From assembly GCF_910591885.1 (NCBI RefSeq), contig NW_025963639.1, positions 112,211 to 176,210 of the forward strand: a stretch of 64,000 nt of DNA. The letters run 5' to 3'. This document shows, in pieces, positions 28,111 to 41,120 of this stretch (positions within the stretch are counted from its first letter, which is position 1; every line of letters starts with the position of its first letter). Position numbers and translations under genes: made by a program. Origin of the DNA: Bombus terrestris (taxonomy: Eukaryota; Arthropoda; Insecta; Hymenoptera; Apidae). Below the pieces are notes generated by a model. It was given only the letters and a program-made list of their open reading frames with translations. It was not told the DNA's origin and did no database searches.

Positions 28111-28419
28111 GGACAACGTGGGACAACGTGGGACACCGTTGGACATCGTTGGACAACGTGGGACAACGTGGGACAACGTGGGACAACGTGGGACAACGTG
28201 GGACAACGTGGGACAACGTGGGACAACGTGGGACAACGTGGGACACCGTTGGACACCGTGGGACACCGTTGGACACCGTTGGACATCGTTGGACACCGTG
28301 GGACAACGTGGGACAACGTGGGACAACGTGGGACAACGTGGGACAACGTGGGACAACGTGGGACAACGTGGGACAACGTGGGACAACGTGGGACAACGTG
28401 GGACAACGTGGGACATCGT
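25430..28419 (+). repeat. z-delimited higher-order unit U2 (2.99 kb)
   Basis: It begins with TTGACAACGT at 25,430 and holds one G unit about 1,720 bp in (block 27151). It is nearly identical, at offset 9,670, to the start of U5; the match runs to about 28,110. Landmarks include GGTACAACGT at about 25,900 and markers at 26121, 26491, 26951, 27211 and 27751. A short A-T-C unit swap at 25,710 places a T unit directly after a consensus unit, a rare order. Confidence 0.83.
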
Positions 28420-31400
28420 TTGACAACGTGGGACAACGTGGGACAACGTGGGACAACGTGGGACACCGTTGGACAACGTGGGACATCGTGGGACAACGTG
28501 GGACAACGTGGGACAACGTGGGACAACGTGGGACAACGTGGGACACCGTTGGACATCGTTGGACACCGTGGGACAACGTGGGACAACGTGGGACAACGTG
28601 GGACACCGTTGGACACCGTTGGACACCGTTGGACACCGTTGGACATCGTTGGACACCGTGGGACAACGTGGGACAACGTGGGACAACGTGGGAAACCATG
28701 GAACAACGTGTGACAACGTGGGACACCGTTGGACATCGTTGGACAACGTGGGACAACGTGGGACAACGTGGGACAACGTGGGACAACGTGGGACAACGTG
28801 GGACAACGTGGTACAACGTGGGACACCGTTGGACACCGTGGGACACCGTTGGACACCGTTGGACATCGTTGGACACCGTGGGACAACGTGGGACAACGTG
28901 GGACAACGTGGGACAACGTGGGACAACGTGGGACAACGTGGGACAACGTGGGACATCGTGGGACAACGTGGGACAACGTGGGACCACGTGGGACACCGTT
29001 GGACACCGTTGGACACCGTTGGACACCGTTGGACATCGTTGGACACCGTGGGACAACGTGGGACAACGTGGGACAACGTGGGAAACCATGGAACAACGTG
29101 GGACAACGTGGGACACCGTTGGACATCGTTGGACATCGTTGGACACCGTGGGACAACGTGGGACAACGTGGGAAAACGTGGGACAACGTGGGACACCGTT
29201 GGACATCGCTGGACACCGTTGGACATCGTTGGACACCGTGGGACAACGTGGGACAACGTGGGACAACGTGGGACAACGTGGGACAACGTGGGACAACGTG
29301 GGACAACGTGGGACAACGTGGGACATCGTGGGACAACGTGGGACAACGTGGGACAACGTGGGACAACGTGGGACATCGTTGGACACCGTTGGACACCGTG
29401 GGACAACGTGGGACAACGTGGGACAACGTGGGACAACGTGGGACAACGTGGGACAACGTGGGACAACGTGGGACAACGTGGGACAACGTGGGACAACGTG
29501 GGACAACGTGGGACAACGTGGGACAACGTGGGACAACGTGGGACATCGTGGGACAACGTGGGACAACGTGGGACAACGTGGGCCAACGTGGGACAACGTG
29601 GGACACCGTTGGACATCGTTGGACACCGTGGGACAACGTGGGACAACGTGGGACAACGTGGGACACCGTTGGACACCGTTGGACACCGTTGGACACCGTT
29701 GGACATCGTTGGACACCGTGGGACAACGTGGGACAACGTGGGACAACGTGGGAAACCATGGAACAACGTGGGACAACGTGGGACACCGTTGGACATCGTT
29801 GGACAACGTGGGACAACGTGGGACAACGTGGGACAACGTGGGACAACGTGGGACAACGTGGGACATCGTGGGACAACGTGGGACAACGTGGGACAACGTG
29901 GGACAACGTGGGACATCGTTGGACACCGTGGGACAACGTGGGACAACGTGGGACAACGTGGGACAACGTGGGACAACGTGGGATATCGTGGGACAACGTG
30001 GGACAACGTGGGACAACGTGGGACAACGTGGGACACCGTTGGACAACGTGGGACACCGTTGGACATCGTTGGACACCGTGGGACAACGTGGGACAACGTG
30101 GGACCACGTGGGACAACGTGGGACAACGTGGGACAACGTGGGACAACGTGGGACAACGTGGGACAACGTGGGACATCGTGGGACAACGTGGGACAACGTG
30201 GGACACCGTTGGACATCGTTGGACACCGTGGGACACCGTGGGACAACGTGGGACAACGTGGGACAACGTGGGACAACGTGGGACAACGTGGGAAACCATG
30301 GAACAACGTGCGACAACGTGGGACACCGTTGGACATCGTTGGACAACGTGGGACAACGTGGGACAACGTGGGACAACGTGGGACAACGTGGGACAACGTG
30401 GGACACCGTTGGACACCGTGGGACACCGTTGGACACCGTTGGACATCGTTGGACACCGTGGGACAACGCGGGACAACGTGGGACAACGTGGGGCAACGTG
30501 GGACAACGTGGGACACCGTGGGACAACGTGGGACAACGTGGGACAACGTGGGAAACCATGGAACAACGTGGGACAACGTGGGACACCGTTGGACATCGTT
30601 GGACATCGTTGGACACCGTGGGACAACGTGGGACAACGTGGGACAACGTGGGACAACGTCGGACAACGTGGGACAACGTGGGACATCGTGGGACAACGTG
30701 GGACAACGTGGGACAACGTGGGACAACGTGGGACAACGTGGGACACCGTTGGACACCGTGGGACACCGTTGGACACCGTTGGACATCGTTGGACACCGTG
30801 GGACAACGTGGGACAACGTGGGACAACGTGGGACAACGTGGGACATCGTGGGACAACGTGGGACAACGTGGGACAACGTGGGACAACGTGGGACATCGTG
30901 GGACAACGTGGGACAACGTGGGACAACGTGGGACATCGTGGGACAACGTGGGACAACGTGGGACAACGTGGGACAACGTGGGACAACGTGGGACACCGTT
31001 GGACACCGTTGGACACCGTTGGACACCGTTGGACACCGTTGGACACCGTTGGACATCGTTGGACACCGTGGGACAACGTGGGACAACGTGGGACAACGTG
31101 GGAAACCATGGAACAACGTGGGACAACGTGGGACACCGTTGGACATCGTTGGACATCGTTGGACACCGTGGGACAACGTGGGACAACGTGGGACAACGTG
31201 GGACAACGTCGGACAACGTGGGACAACGTGGGACAACATGGGACACCGTTGGACATCGTTGGACACCGTGGGACAACGTGGGACAACGTGGGACAACGTG
31301 GGACATCGTGGGACAACGTGGGACAACGTGGGACAACGTGGGACAACGTGGGACAACGTGGGACACCGTTGGACAACGTGGGACAACGTGGGACAACGTG

Positions 31401-32449
31401 GGACATCGTTGGACACCGTTGGACACCGTGGGACAACGTGGGACAACGTGGGACAACGTGGGACAACGTGGGACAACGTGGGACAACGTGGGACAACGTG
31501 GGACACCGTTGGACATCGTTGGACATCGTTGGACACCGTGGGACAACGTGGGACAACGTGGGACAACGTGGGACAACGTGGGAAACCATGGAACAACGTG
31601 GGACAACGTGGGACAACGTGGGACAACGTGGGACAACGTGGGACAACGTGGGACAACGTGGGACAACGTGGGACAACGTGGGACAACGTGGGACAACGTG
31701 GGACATCGTGGGACAACGTGGGACAACGTGGGACAACGTGGGACAACGTGGGACATCGTGGGACACCGTTGGACACCGTGGGACAACGTGGGACAACGTG
31801 GGACAACGTGGGACAACGTGGGACAACGTGGGACAACGTGGGACAACGTGGGACGACGTGGGACAACGTGGGACAACGTGGGACAACGTGGGACAACGTG
31901 GGACGACGTGGGACAACGTGGGACAACGTGGGACAACGTGGGACAACGTGGGACATCGTGGGACAACGTGGGACAACGTGGGACAACGTGGGACAACGTG
32001 GGACACCGTTGGACATCGTTGGACACCGTGGGACAACGTGGGACAACGTGGGACAACGTGGGACACCGTTGGACACCGTTGGACACCGTTGGACACCGTT
32101 GGACATCGTTGGACACCGTGGGACAACGTGGGACAACGTGGGACAACGTGGGAAACCATGGAACAACGTGGGACAACGTGGGACACCGTTGGACATCGTT
32201 GGACAACGTGGGACAACGTGGGACAACGTGGGACAACGTGGGACAACGTGGGACAACGTGGGACAACGTGGGACACCGTTGGACACCGTGGGACACCGTT
32301 GGACACCGTTGGACATCGTTGGACACCGTGGGACAACGTGGGACAACGTGGGACAACGTGGGACAACGTGGGACAACGTGGGACAACGTGGGACAACGTG
32401 GGACAACGTGGGACAACGTGGGACAACGTGGGACAACGTGGGACATCGT
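28420..32449 (+). repeat. z-delimited higher-order unit U3 (4.03 kb)
   Basis: The longest of the five units. Its first part resembles U1 (offset about 6.28 kb) and its last part is the right copy of duplication Q. It has one G unit about 2,070 bp in (block 30491). The extra length relative to U1 lies after the five-T run, where D units and additional markers at 31101, 31581 and 32151 occur; these are the segment shared with 20,560-22,150. A TGTGACAACG variant at about 28,711 gives TGA in one frame. Confidence 0.8.
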
Positions 32450-32630
32450 TTGACAACGTGGGACAACGTGGGACAACGTGGGACAACGTGGGACACCGTT
32501 GGACAACGTGGGACAACGTGGGACAACGTGGGACAACGTGGGACAACGTGGGACAACGTGGGACAACGTGGGACACCGTTGGACATCGTTGGACACCGTG
32601 GGACAACGTGGGACAACGTGGGCCAACGTG
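30860..32630 (+). repeat. Segmental duplication Q, right copy
   Basis: Partner of 20,560-22,330. It keeps the five-T run from 31,000, GGGACAACAT at about 31,230, paired GGGACGACGT units and z at 32,450. Differences are single-base, for example G instead of T opening the unit at about 31,760, and consensus instead of h at 32,510. Confidence 0.85.
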
Positions 32631-35099
32631 GGACACCGTTGGACACCGTTGGACACCGTTGGACACCGTTGGACATCGTTGGACACCGTGGGACAACGTG
32701 GGACAACGTGGGACAACGTGGGAAACCATGGAACAACGTGGGACAACGTGGGACACCGTTGGACATCGTTGGACAACGTGGGACAACGTGGGACAACGTG
32801 GGACAACGTGGGACAACGTGGGACAACGTGGGACAACGTGGGACAACGTGGGACACCGTTGGACACCGTGGGACACCGTTGGACACCGTTGGACATCGTT
32901 GGACACCGTGGGACAACGTGGGACAACGTGGGACAACGTGGGACAACGTGGGACAACGTGGGACAACGTGGGAAACCGTGGAACAACGTGGGACAACGTG
33001 GGACAACGTGGGACAACGTGGGACAACGTGGGACATCGTGGGACAACGTGGGACAACGTGGGACCACGTGGGACAACGTGGGACCACGTGGGACAACGTG
33101 GGACAACGTGGGACAACGTGGGACAACGTGGGAAACCATGGAACAACGTGGGACAACGTGGGACACCGTTGGACATCGTTGGACAACGTGGGACAACGTG
33201 GGACAACGTGGGACAACGTGGGACAACGTGGGACAACGTGGGACATCGTGGGACAACGTGGGACAACGTGGGACAACGTGGGACAACGTGGGACATCGTT
33301 GGACACCGTGGGACAACGTGGGACAACGTGGGACAACGTGGGACAACGTGGGACAACGTGGGACATCGTGGGACAACGTGGGACAACGTGGGACAACGTG
33401 GGACAACGTGGGACACCGTTGGACAACGTGGGACACCGTTGGACATCGTTGGACACCGTGGGACAACGTGGGACAACGTGGGACCACGTGGGACAACGTG
33501 GGACAACGTGGGACAACGTGGGACAACGTGGGACAACGTGGGACAACGTGGGACATCGTGGGACAACGTGGGACAACGTGGGACACCGTTGGACATCGTT
33601 GGACACCGTGGGACACCGTGGGACAACGTGGGACAACGTGGGACAACGTGGGACAACGTGGGACAACGTGGGAAACCATGGAACAACGTGGGACAACGTG
33701 GGACACCGTTGGACATCGTTGGACAACGTGGGACAACGTGGGACAACGTGGGACAACGTGGGACAACGTGGGACAACGTGGGACACCGTTGGACACCGTG
33801 GGACACCGTTGGACACCGTTGGACATCGTTGGACACCGTGGGACAACGCGGGACAACGTGGGACAACGTGGGGCAACGTGGGACAACGTGGGACACCGTG
33901 GGACAACGTGGGACAACGTGGGACAACGTGGGAAACCATGGAACAACGTGGGACAACGTGGGACACCGTTGGACATCGTTGGACATCGTTGGACACCGTG
34001 GGACAACGTGGGACAACGTGGGACAACGTGGGACAACGTCGGACAACGTGGGACAACGTGGGACATCGTGGGACAACGTGGGACAACGTGGGACAACGTG
34101 GGACAACGTGGGACAACGTGGGACACCGTTGGACACCGTGGGACACCGTTGGACACCGTTGGACATCGTTGGACACCGTGGGACAACGTGGGACAACGTG
34201 GGACAACGTGGGACAACGTGGGACATCGTAGGACAACGTGGGACAACGTGGGACAACGTGGGACAACGTGGGACATCGTGGGACAACGTGGGACAACGTG
34301 GGACAACGTGGGACATCGTGGGACAACGTGGGACAACGTGGGACAACGTGGGACAACGTGGGACAAAGTGGGACACCGTTGGACACCGTTGGACACCGTT
34401 GGACACCGTTGGACACCGTTGGACACCGTTGGACATCGTTGGACACCGTGGGACAACGTGGGACAACGTGGGACAACGTGGGAAACCATGGAACAACGTG
34501 GGACAACGTGGGACACCGTTGGACATCGTTGGACATCGTTGGACACCGTGGGACAACGTGGGACAACGTGGGACAACGTGGGACAACGTCGGACAACGTG
34601 GGACAACGTGGGACAACATGGGACAACGTGGGACAACGTGGGACAACGTGGGACAACGTGGGACAACGTGGGACAACGTGGGACATCGTGGGACAACGTG
34701 GGACAACGTGGGACAACGTGGGACAACGTGGGACAACGTGGGACACCGTTGGACACCGTGGGACACCGTTGGACACCGTTGGACATCGTTGGACACCGTG
34801 GGACAACGTGGGACAACGTGGGACAACGTGGGACACCGTTGGACATCGTTGGACAACGTGGGACAACGTGGGACAACGTGGGACAACGTGGGACAACGTG
34901 GGACAACGTGGGACAACGTGGGACACCGTTGGACACCGTGGGACACCGTTGGACACCGTTGGACATCGTTGGACACCGTGGGACAACGTGGGACAACGTG
35001 GGACAACGTGGGACAACGTGGGACAACGTGGGACAACGTGGGACAACGTGGGACAACGTGGGACAACGTGGGACAACGTGGGACAACGTGGGACATCGT
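32450..35099 (+). repeat. z-delimited higher-order unit U4 (2.65 kb)
   Basis: The shortest unit. One G unit lies about 1,420 bp in (block 33871). From about 33,100 onward it matches U1 from about 23,430 onward. The interval between the markers matching 22411 and 23461 is 410 bp here against 1,050 bp in U1, so about 640 bp were lost here or gained there. It contains two GGGACCACGT units only 20 bp apart (33060 and 33080) and the partial marker at 32,970. Confidence 0.82.
32970..32989 (+). repeat. Partial marker with CpG intact
   Basis: The first half reads GGGAAACCGT and the second GGAACAACGT. It carries the position-5 change of the full marker but keeps the CpG, so there is no CCATGG. Together with 19231 and 19901 it gives a possible ordered series from the C unit to the full marker, although reversion or gene conversion would look the same. 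Confidence 0.85.
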
Positions 35100-37780
35100 T
35101 TGACAACGTGGGACAACGTGGGACAACGTGGGACAACGTGGGACACCGTTGGACAACGTGGGACACCGTTGGACATCGTGGGACACCGTGGGACAACGTG
35201 GGACAACGTGGGAAAACGTGGGACAACGTGGGACAACGTGGGACAACGTGGGACAACGTGGGACAACGTGGGACCACGTGGGACAACGTGGGACAACGTG
35301 GGACAACGTGGGACAACGTGGGACAACGTGGGACAACGTGGGACAACGTGGGACAACGTGGGACAACGTGGGACAACGTGGGACAACGTTGGACACCGTG
35401 GGACACCGTGGGACACCGTTGGACATCGTTGGACACCGTGGGACAACGTGGGACAACGTGGGAAAACGTGGGACAACGTGGGACAACGTGGGACAACGTG
35501 GGACAACGTGGGACAACGTGGGACAACGTGGGACAACGTGGGACAACGTGGGACAACGTGGGACAACGTGGTACAACGTGGGACATCGTGGGACAACGTG
35601 GGACAACGTGGGACAACGTGGGACAACGTGGGACAACGTGGGACACCGTTGGACATCGTTGGACACCGTGGGACAACGTGGGACAACGTGGGCCAACGTG
35701 GGACACCGTTGGACACCGTTGGACACCGTTGGACACCGTTGGACATCGTTGGACACCGTGGGACAACGTGGGACAACGTGGGACAACGTGGGAAACCATG
35801 GAACAACGTGGGACAACGTGGGACACCGTTGGACATCGTTGGACAACGTGGGACAACGTGGGACAACGTGGGACAACGTGGGACAACGTGGGACAACGTG
35901 GGACAACGTGGGACACCGTTGGACACCGTGGGACACCGTGGGACACCGTTGGACATCGTTGGACACCGTGGGACAACGTGGGACAACGTGGGACAACGTG
36001 GGACAACGTGGGACAACGTGGGACAACGTGGGACATCGTGGGACAACGTGGGACAACGTGGGACCACGTGGGACACCGTTGGACACCGTTGGACACCGTT
36101 GGACACCGTTGGACATCGTTGGACACCGTGGGACAACGTGGGACAACGTGGGACAACGTGGGAAACCATGGAACAACGTGGGACAACGTGGGACAACGTG
36201 GGACAACGTGGGACAACGTGGGACAACGTGGGACATCGTGGGACAACGTGGGACAACGTGGGACAACGTGGGCCAACGTGGGACAACGTGGGACACCGTT
36301 GGACATCGTTGGACACCGTGGGACAACGTGGGACAACGTGGGACAACGTGGGACACCGTTGGACACCGTTGGACACCGTTGGACACCGTTGGACATCGTT
36401 GGACACCGTGGGACAACGTGGGACAACGTGGGACCACGTGGGACAACGTGGGACAACGTGGGACAACGTGGGACAACGTGGGACAACGTGGGACAACGTG
36501 GGACATCGTGGGACAACGTGGGACAACGTGGGACACCGTTGGACATCGTTGGACACCGTGGGACACCGTGGGACAACGTGGGACAACGTGGGACAACGTG
36601 GGACAACGTGGGACAACGTGGGAAACCATGGAACAACGTGGGACAACGTGGGACACCGTTGGACATCGTTGGACAACGTGGGACAACGTGGGACAACGTG
36701 GGACAACGTGGGACAACGTGGGACAACGTGGGACACCGTTGGACACCGTGGGACACCGTTGGACACCGTTGGACATCGTTGGACACCGTGGGACAACGCG
36801 GGACAACGTGGGACAACGTGGGGCAACGTGGGACAACGTGGGACACCGTGGGACAACGTGGGACAACGTGGGACAACGTGGGAAACCATGGAACAACGTG
36901 GGACAACGTGGGACACCGTTGGACATCGTTGGACATCGTTGGACACCGTGGGACAACGTGGGACAACGTGGGACAACGTGGGACAACGTCGGACAACGTG
37001 GGACAACGTGGGACATCGTGGGACAACGTGGGACAACGTGGGACAACGTGGGACAACGTGGGACAACGTGGGACACCGTTGGACACCGTGGGACACCGTT
37101 GGACACCGTTGGACATCGTTGGACACCGTGGGACAACGTGGGACAACGTGGGACAACGTGGGACAACGTGGGACATCGTGGGACAACGTGGGACAACGTG
37201 GGACAACGTGGGACAACGTGGGACATCGTGGGACAACGTGGGACAACGTGGGACAACGTGGGACATCGTGGGACAACGTGGGACAACGTGGGACAACGTG
37301 GGACAACGTGGGACAACGTGGGACACCGTTGGACACCGTTGGACACCGTTGGACACCGTTGGACACCGTTGGACACCGTTGGACATCGTTGGACACCGTG
37401 GGACAACGTGGGACAACGTGGGAAACCATGGAACAACGTGGGACAACGTGGGACACCGTTGGACATCGTTGGACATCGTTGGACACCGTGGGACAACGTG
37501 GGACAACGTGGGACAACGTGGGACAACGTCGGACAACGTGGGACAACGTGGGACAACGTGGGACAACGTGGGACAACGTGGGACAACGTGGGACAACGTG
37601 GGACAACGTCGGACAACGTGGGACATCGTGGGACAACGTGGGACAACGTGGGACAACGTGGGACAACGTGGGACAACGTGGGACACCGTTGGACACCGTG
37701 GGACACCGTTGGACACCGTTGGACATCGTTGGACACCGTGGGACAACGTGGGACAACGTGGGACAACGTGGGACAACGTG
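33100..37780 (+). repeat. Segmental duplication R, right copy
   Basis: Partner of 23,430-28,110. The left edge is where the array changes from d-flanked consensus units (33,060-33,090) to the shared order before the marker at 33,130. The right edge is the appearance of h at 37,780, where the partner has a consensus unit. A private GGGACATCGT-to-A change near 34,230 gives TAG in one frame. Confidence 0.88.
35100..37780 (+). repeat. z-delimited higher-order unit U5 (truncated)
   Basis: It opens at TTGACAACGT 35,100 and tracks U2 at offset 9,670 through the G unit (block 36821) and the markers at 35791, 36161, 36621, 36881 and 37421. It has no closing z: at about 37,780 the order switches to domain III material. 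Private single-base changes relative to U2 include G-opened units at about 35,181, 35,410 and 35,940 and a GGGACCACGT at about 35,270. Confidence 0.82.
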
Positions 37781-39110
37781 GGACATCGTGGGACAACGTG
37801 GGACAACGTGGGACAACGTGGGACAACGTGGGACAACGTGGGACAACGTGGGACAACGTGGGACAACGTGGGACAACGTGGGACAACGTGGGACAACGTG
37901 GGACAACGTGGGACAACGTGGGACAACGTGGGACAACGTGGGACAACGTGGGACAACGTGGGACAACGTGGGACAACGTGGGACAACGTGGGACAACGTG
38001 GGACATCGTGGGACAACGTGGGACAACGTGGGACAACGTGGGACAACGTGGGACAACGTGGGACAACGTGGGACAACGTGGGACACCGTTGGACACCGTT
38101 GGACACCGTTGGACACCGTTGGACATCGTTGGACACCGTGGGACAACGTGGGACAACGTGGGACAACGTGGGAAACCATGGAACAACGTGGGACAACGTG
38201 GGACACCGTTGGACATCGTTGGACAACGTGGGACAACGTGGGACAACGTGGGACAACGTGGGACAACGTGGGACAACGTGGGACACCGTTCGACATCGTT
38301 GGACAACGTGGGACAACGTGGGACAACGTGGGACAACGTGGGACAACGTGGGACAACGTGGGACAACGTGGGACACCGTTGGACACCGTGGGACACCGTT
38401 GGACACCGTTGGACACCGTTGGACATCGTTGGACACCGTGGGACAACGTGGGACAACGTGGGACAACGTGGGACAACGTGGGAAACCATGGAACAACGTG
38501 GGACAACGTGGGACACCGTTGGACATCGTTGGACATCGTTGGACACCGTGGGACAACGTGGGACAACGTGGGAAAACGTGGGACAACGTGGGACACCGTT
38601 GGACACCGTGGGACAACGTGGGACAACGTGGGACCACGTGGGACAACGTGGGACAACGTGGGACAACGTGGGACAACGTGGGACAACGTGGGACAACGTG
38701 GGACACCGTTGGACACCGTTGGACACCGTTGGACACCGTTGGACATCGTTGGACACCGTGGGACAACGTGGGACAACGTGGGACAACGTGGGAAACCATG
38801 GAACAACGTGGGACAACGTGGGACACCGTTGGACATCGTTGGACATCGTTGGACACCGTGGGACAACGTGGGACAACGTGGGAAAACGTGGGACAACGTG
38901 GGACACCGTTGGACATCGCTGGACACCGTTGGACATCGTTGGACACCGTGGGACAACGTGGGACAACGTGGGACAACGTGGGAAAACGCGGGACAACGTG
39001 GGACACCGTGGGACAACGTGGGACAACGTGGGACAACGTGGGACAACGTGGGACAACGTGGGACAACGTGGGACATCGTGGGACAACGTGGGACAACGTG
39101 GGACAACGTG
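37421..39110 (+). repeat. 1.7-kb higher-order repeat, unit 1
   Basis: From marker to marker, 1,690 bp. Inside are two x units (about 37,530 and 37,610), a run of 21 consensus units before an h unit at about 38,000, a four-T series, then the 310-bp-spaced markers at 38171, 38481 and 38791. The same order follows from 39,111 and from 41,121. Confidence 0.84.
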
Positions 39111-39140
39111 GGAAACCATGGAACAACGTGGGACAACGTG

Positions 39141-39440
39141 GGACACCGTTGGACATCGTTGGACATCGTTGGACACCGTGGGACAACGTGGGACAACGTG
39201 GGACAACGTGGGACAACGTCGGACAACGTGGGACAACGTGGGACAACGTGGGACAACGTGGGACAACGTGGGACAACGTGGGACAACGTGGGACAACGTC
39301 GGACAACGTGGGACATCGTGGGACAACGTGGGACAACGTGGGACAACGTGGGACAACGTGGGACAACGTGGGACACCGTTGGACACCGTGGGACACCGTT
39401 GGACACCGTTGGACATCGTTGGACACCGTGGGACAACGTG
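39141..39440 (+). repeat. Perfect 300-bp tandem duplication, first copy
   Basis: The 300 bp from 39,141 are repeated base for base at 39,441-39,740. The segment begins with C, t, t, T, passes two x units and an h unit, and ends with the T, C, T, t, T series. The homologous places in the flanking higher-order units (from about 37,450 and 41,150) have it once. It is therefore a recent gain of exactly 30 units. Confidence 0.88.
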
Positions 39441-39740
39441 GGACACCGTTGGACATCGTTGGACATCGTTGGACACCGTGGGACAACGTGGGACAACGTG
39501 GGACAACGTGGGACAACGTCGGACAACGTGGGACAACGTGGGACAACGTGGGACAACGTGGGACAACGTGGGACAACGTGGGACAACGTGGGACAACGTC
39601 GGACAACGTGGGACATCGTGGGACAACGTGGGACAACGTGGGACAACGTGGGACAACGTGGGACAACGTGGGACACCGTTGGACACCGTGGGACACCGTT
39701 GGACACCGTTGGACATCGTTGGACACCGTGGGACAACGTG
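39441..39740 (+). repeat. Perfect 300-bp tandem duplication, second copy
   Basis: Identical to 39,141-39,440 in every unit I compared. The lack of any difference, against scattered single-base differences between neighbouring 1.7-kb units, makes it one of the youngest events visible here, or an assembly duplication. Confidence 0.88.
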
Positions 39741-41120
39741 GGACAACGTGGGACAACGTGGGACAACGTGGGACATCGTGGGACAACGTGGGACAACGTG
39801 GGACAACGTGGGACAACGTGGGACAACGTGGGACAACGTGGGACAACGTGGGACAACGTGGGACAACGTGGGACAACGTGGGACAACGTGGGACAACGTG
39901 GGACAACGTGGGACAACGTGGGACAACGTGGGACAACGTGGGACAACGTGGGACAACGTGGGACAACGTGGGAGAACGTGGGACAACGTGGGACAACGTG
40001 GGACAACGTGGGACATCGTGGGACAACGTGGGACAACGTGGGACAACGTGGGACAACGTGGGACAACGTGGGACAACGTGGGACAACGTGGGACACCGTT
40101 GGACACCGTTGGACACCGTTGGACACCGTTGGACATCGTTGGACACCGTGGGACAACGTGGGACAACGTGGGACAACGTGGGAAACCATGGAACAACGTG
40201 GGACAACGTGGGACACCGTTGGACATCGTTGGACAACGTGGGACAACGTGGGACAACGTGGGACAACGTGGGACAACGTGGGACAACGTGGGACACCGTT
40301 CGACATCGTTGGACAACGTGGGACAACGTGGGACAACGTGGGACAACGTGGGACAACGTGGGACAACGTGGGACAACGTGGGACACCGTTGGACACCGTG
40401 GGACACCGTTGGACACCGTTGGACACCGTTGGACATCGTTGGACACCGTGGGACAACGTGGGACAACGTGGGACAACGTGGGACAACGTGGGAAACCATG
40501 GAACAACGTGGGACAACGTGGGACACCGTTGGACATCGTTGGACATCGTTGGACACCGTGGGACAACGTGGGACAACGTGGGAAAACGTGGGACAACGTG
40601 GGACACCGTTGGACACCGTGGGACAACGTGGGACAACGTGGGACCACGTGGGACAACGTGGGACAACGTGGGACAACATGGGACAACGTGGGACAACGTG
40701 GGACAACGTGGGACACCGTTGGACACCGTTGGACACCGTTGGACACCGTTGGACATCGTTGGACACCGTGGGACAACGTGGGACAACGTGGGACAACGTG
40801 GGAAACCATGGAACAACGTGGGACAACGTGGGACACCGTTGGACATCGTTGGACATCGTTGGACACCGTGGGACAACGTGGGACAACGTGGGAAAACGTG
40901 GGACAACGTGGGACACCGTTGGACATCGCTGGACACCGTTGGACATCGTTGGACACCGTGGGACAACGTGGGACAACGTGGGACAACGTGGGAAAACGCG
41001 GGACAACGTGGGACAACGTGGGACAACGTGGGACAACGTGGGACAACGTGGGACAACGTGGGACAACGTGGGACAACGTGGGACATCGTGGGACAACGTG
41101 GGACAACGTGGGACAACGTG

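Larger units (their letters stand above)
16000..37780 (+). repeat. Array domain II, rich in x, y, z, G and h-comb cassettes
   Basis: TCGACATCGT is absent throughout. New landmarks appear: GGGACGACGT at 16851, 18531, 21551, 21601, 31850 and 31900; CGGACAACGT (x) from 18,911; GGGCCAACGT (y) at 17351, 19731, 22321 and later; TTGACAACGT (z); GGGGCAACGT (G); and a comb of h units spaced 50 then 40 bp, for example 27501, 27551 and 27591. The CCATGG marker continues with irregular spacing of about 110-1,540 bp. From 22,150 rightward the domain resolves into z-delimited units listed separately. Between 16,000 and 22,150 I see the same vocabulary without a clean repeat length. Confidence 0.8.
39111..41120 (+). 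repeat. 1.7-kb higher-order repeat, unit 2 (2,010 bp with internal duplication)
   Basis: Markers at 38171, 38481, 38791 and 39111 match 40181, 40491, 40801 and 41121 at a constant 2,010. The unit is longer than its neighbours because of the perfect 300-bp duplication near its start; without it the length would be 1,710. It also carries a private GGGAGAACGT near 39,970 and a GGGACAACAT near 40,670. Confidence 0.85.

Noticed and set aside
19..28713. Plus-strand open frames of up to about 9,560 codons, resembling a giant Gly-Thr-Trp-Asp repeat protein
   Set aside because: The apparent protein repeat is the DNA repeat read three units at a time. Stop-creating variants are scattered and were spread by duplication, no frame is favoured over the others, and no non-repeat terminal domain is present.
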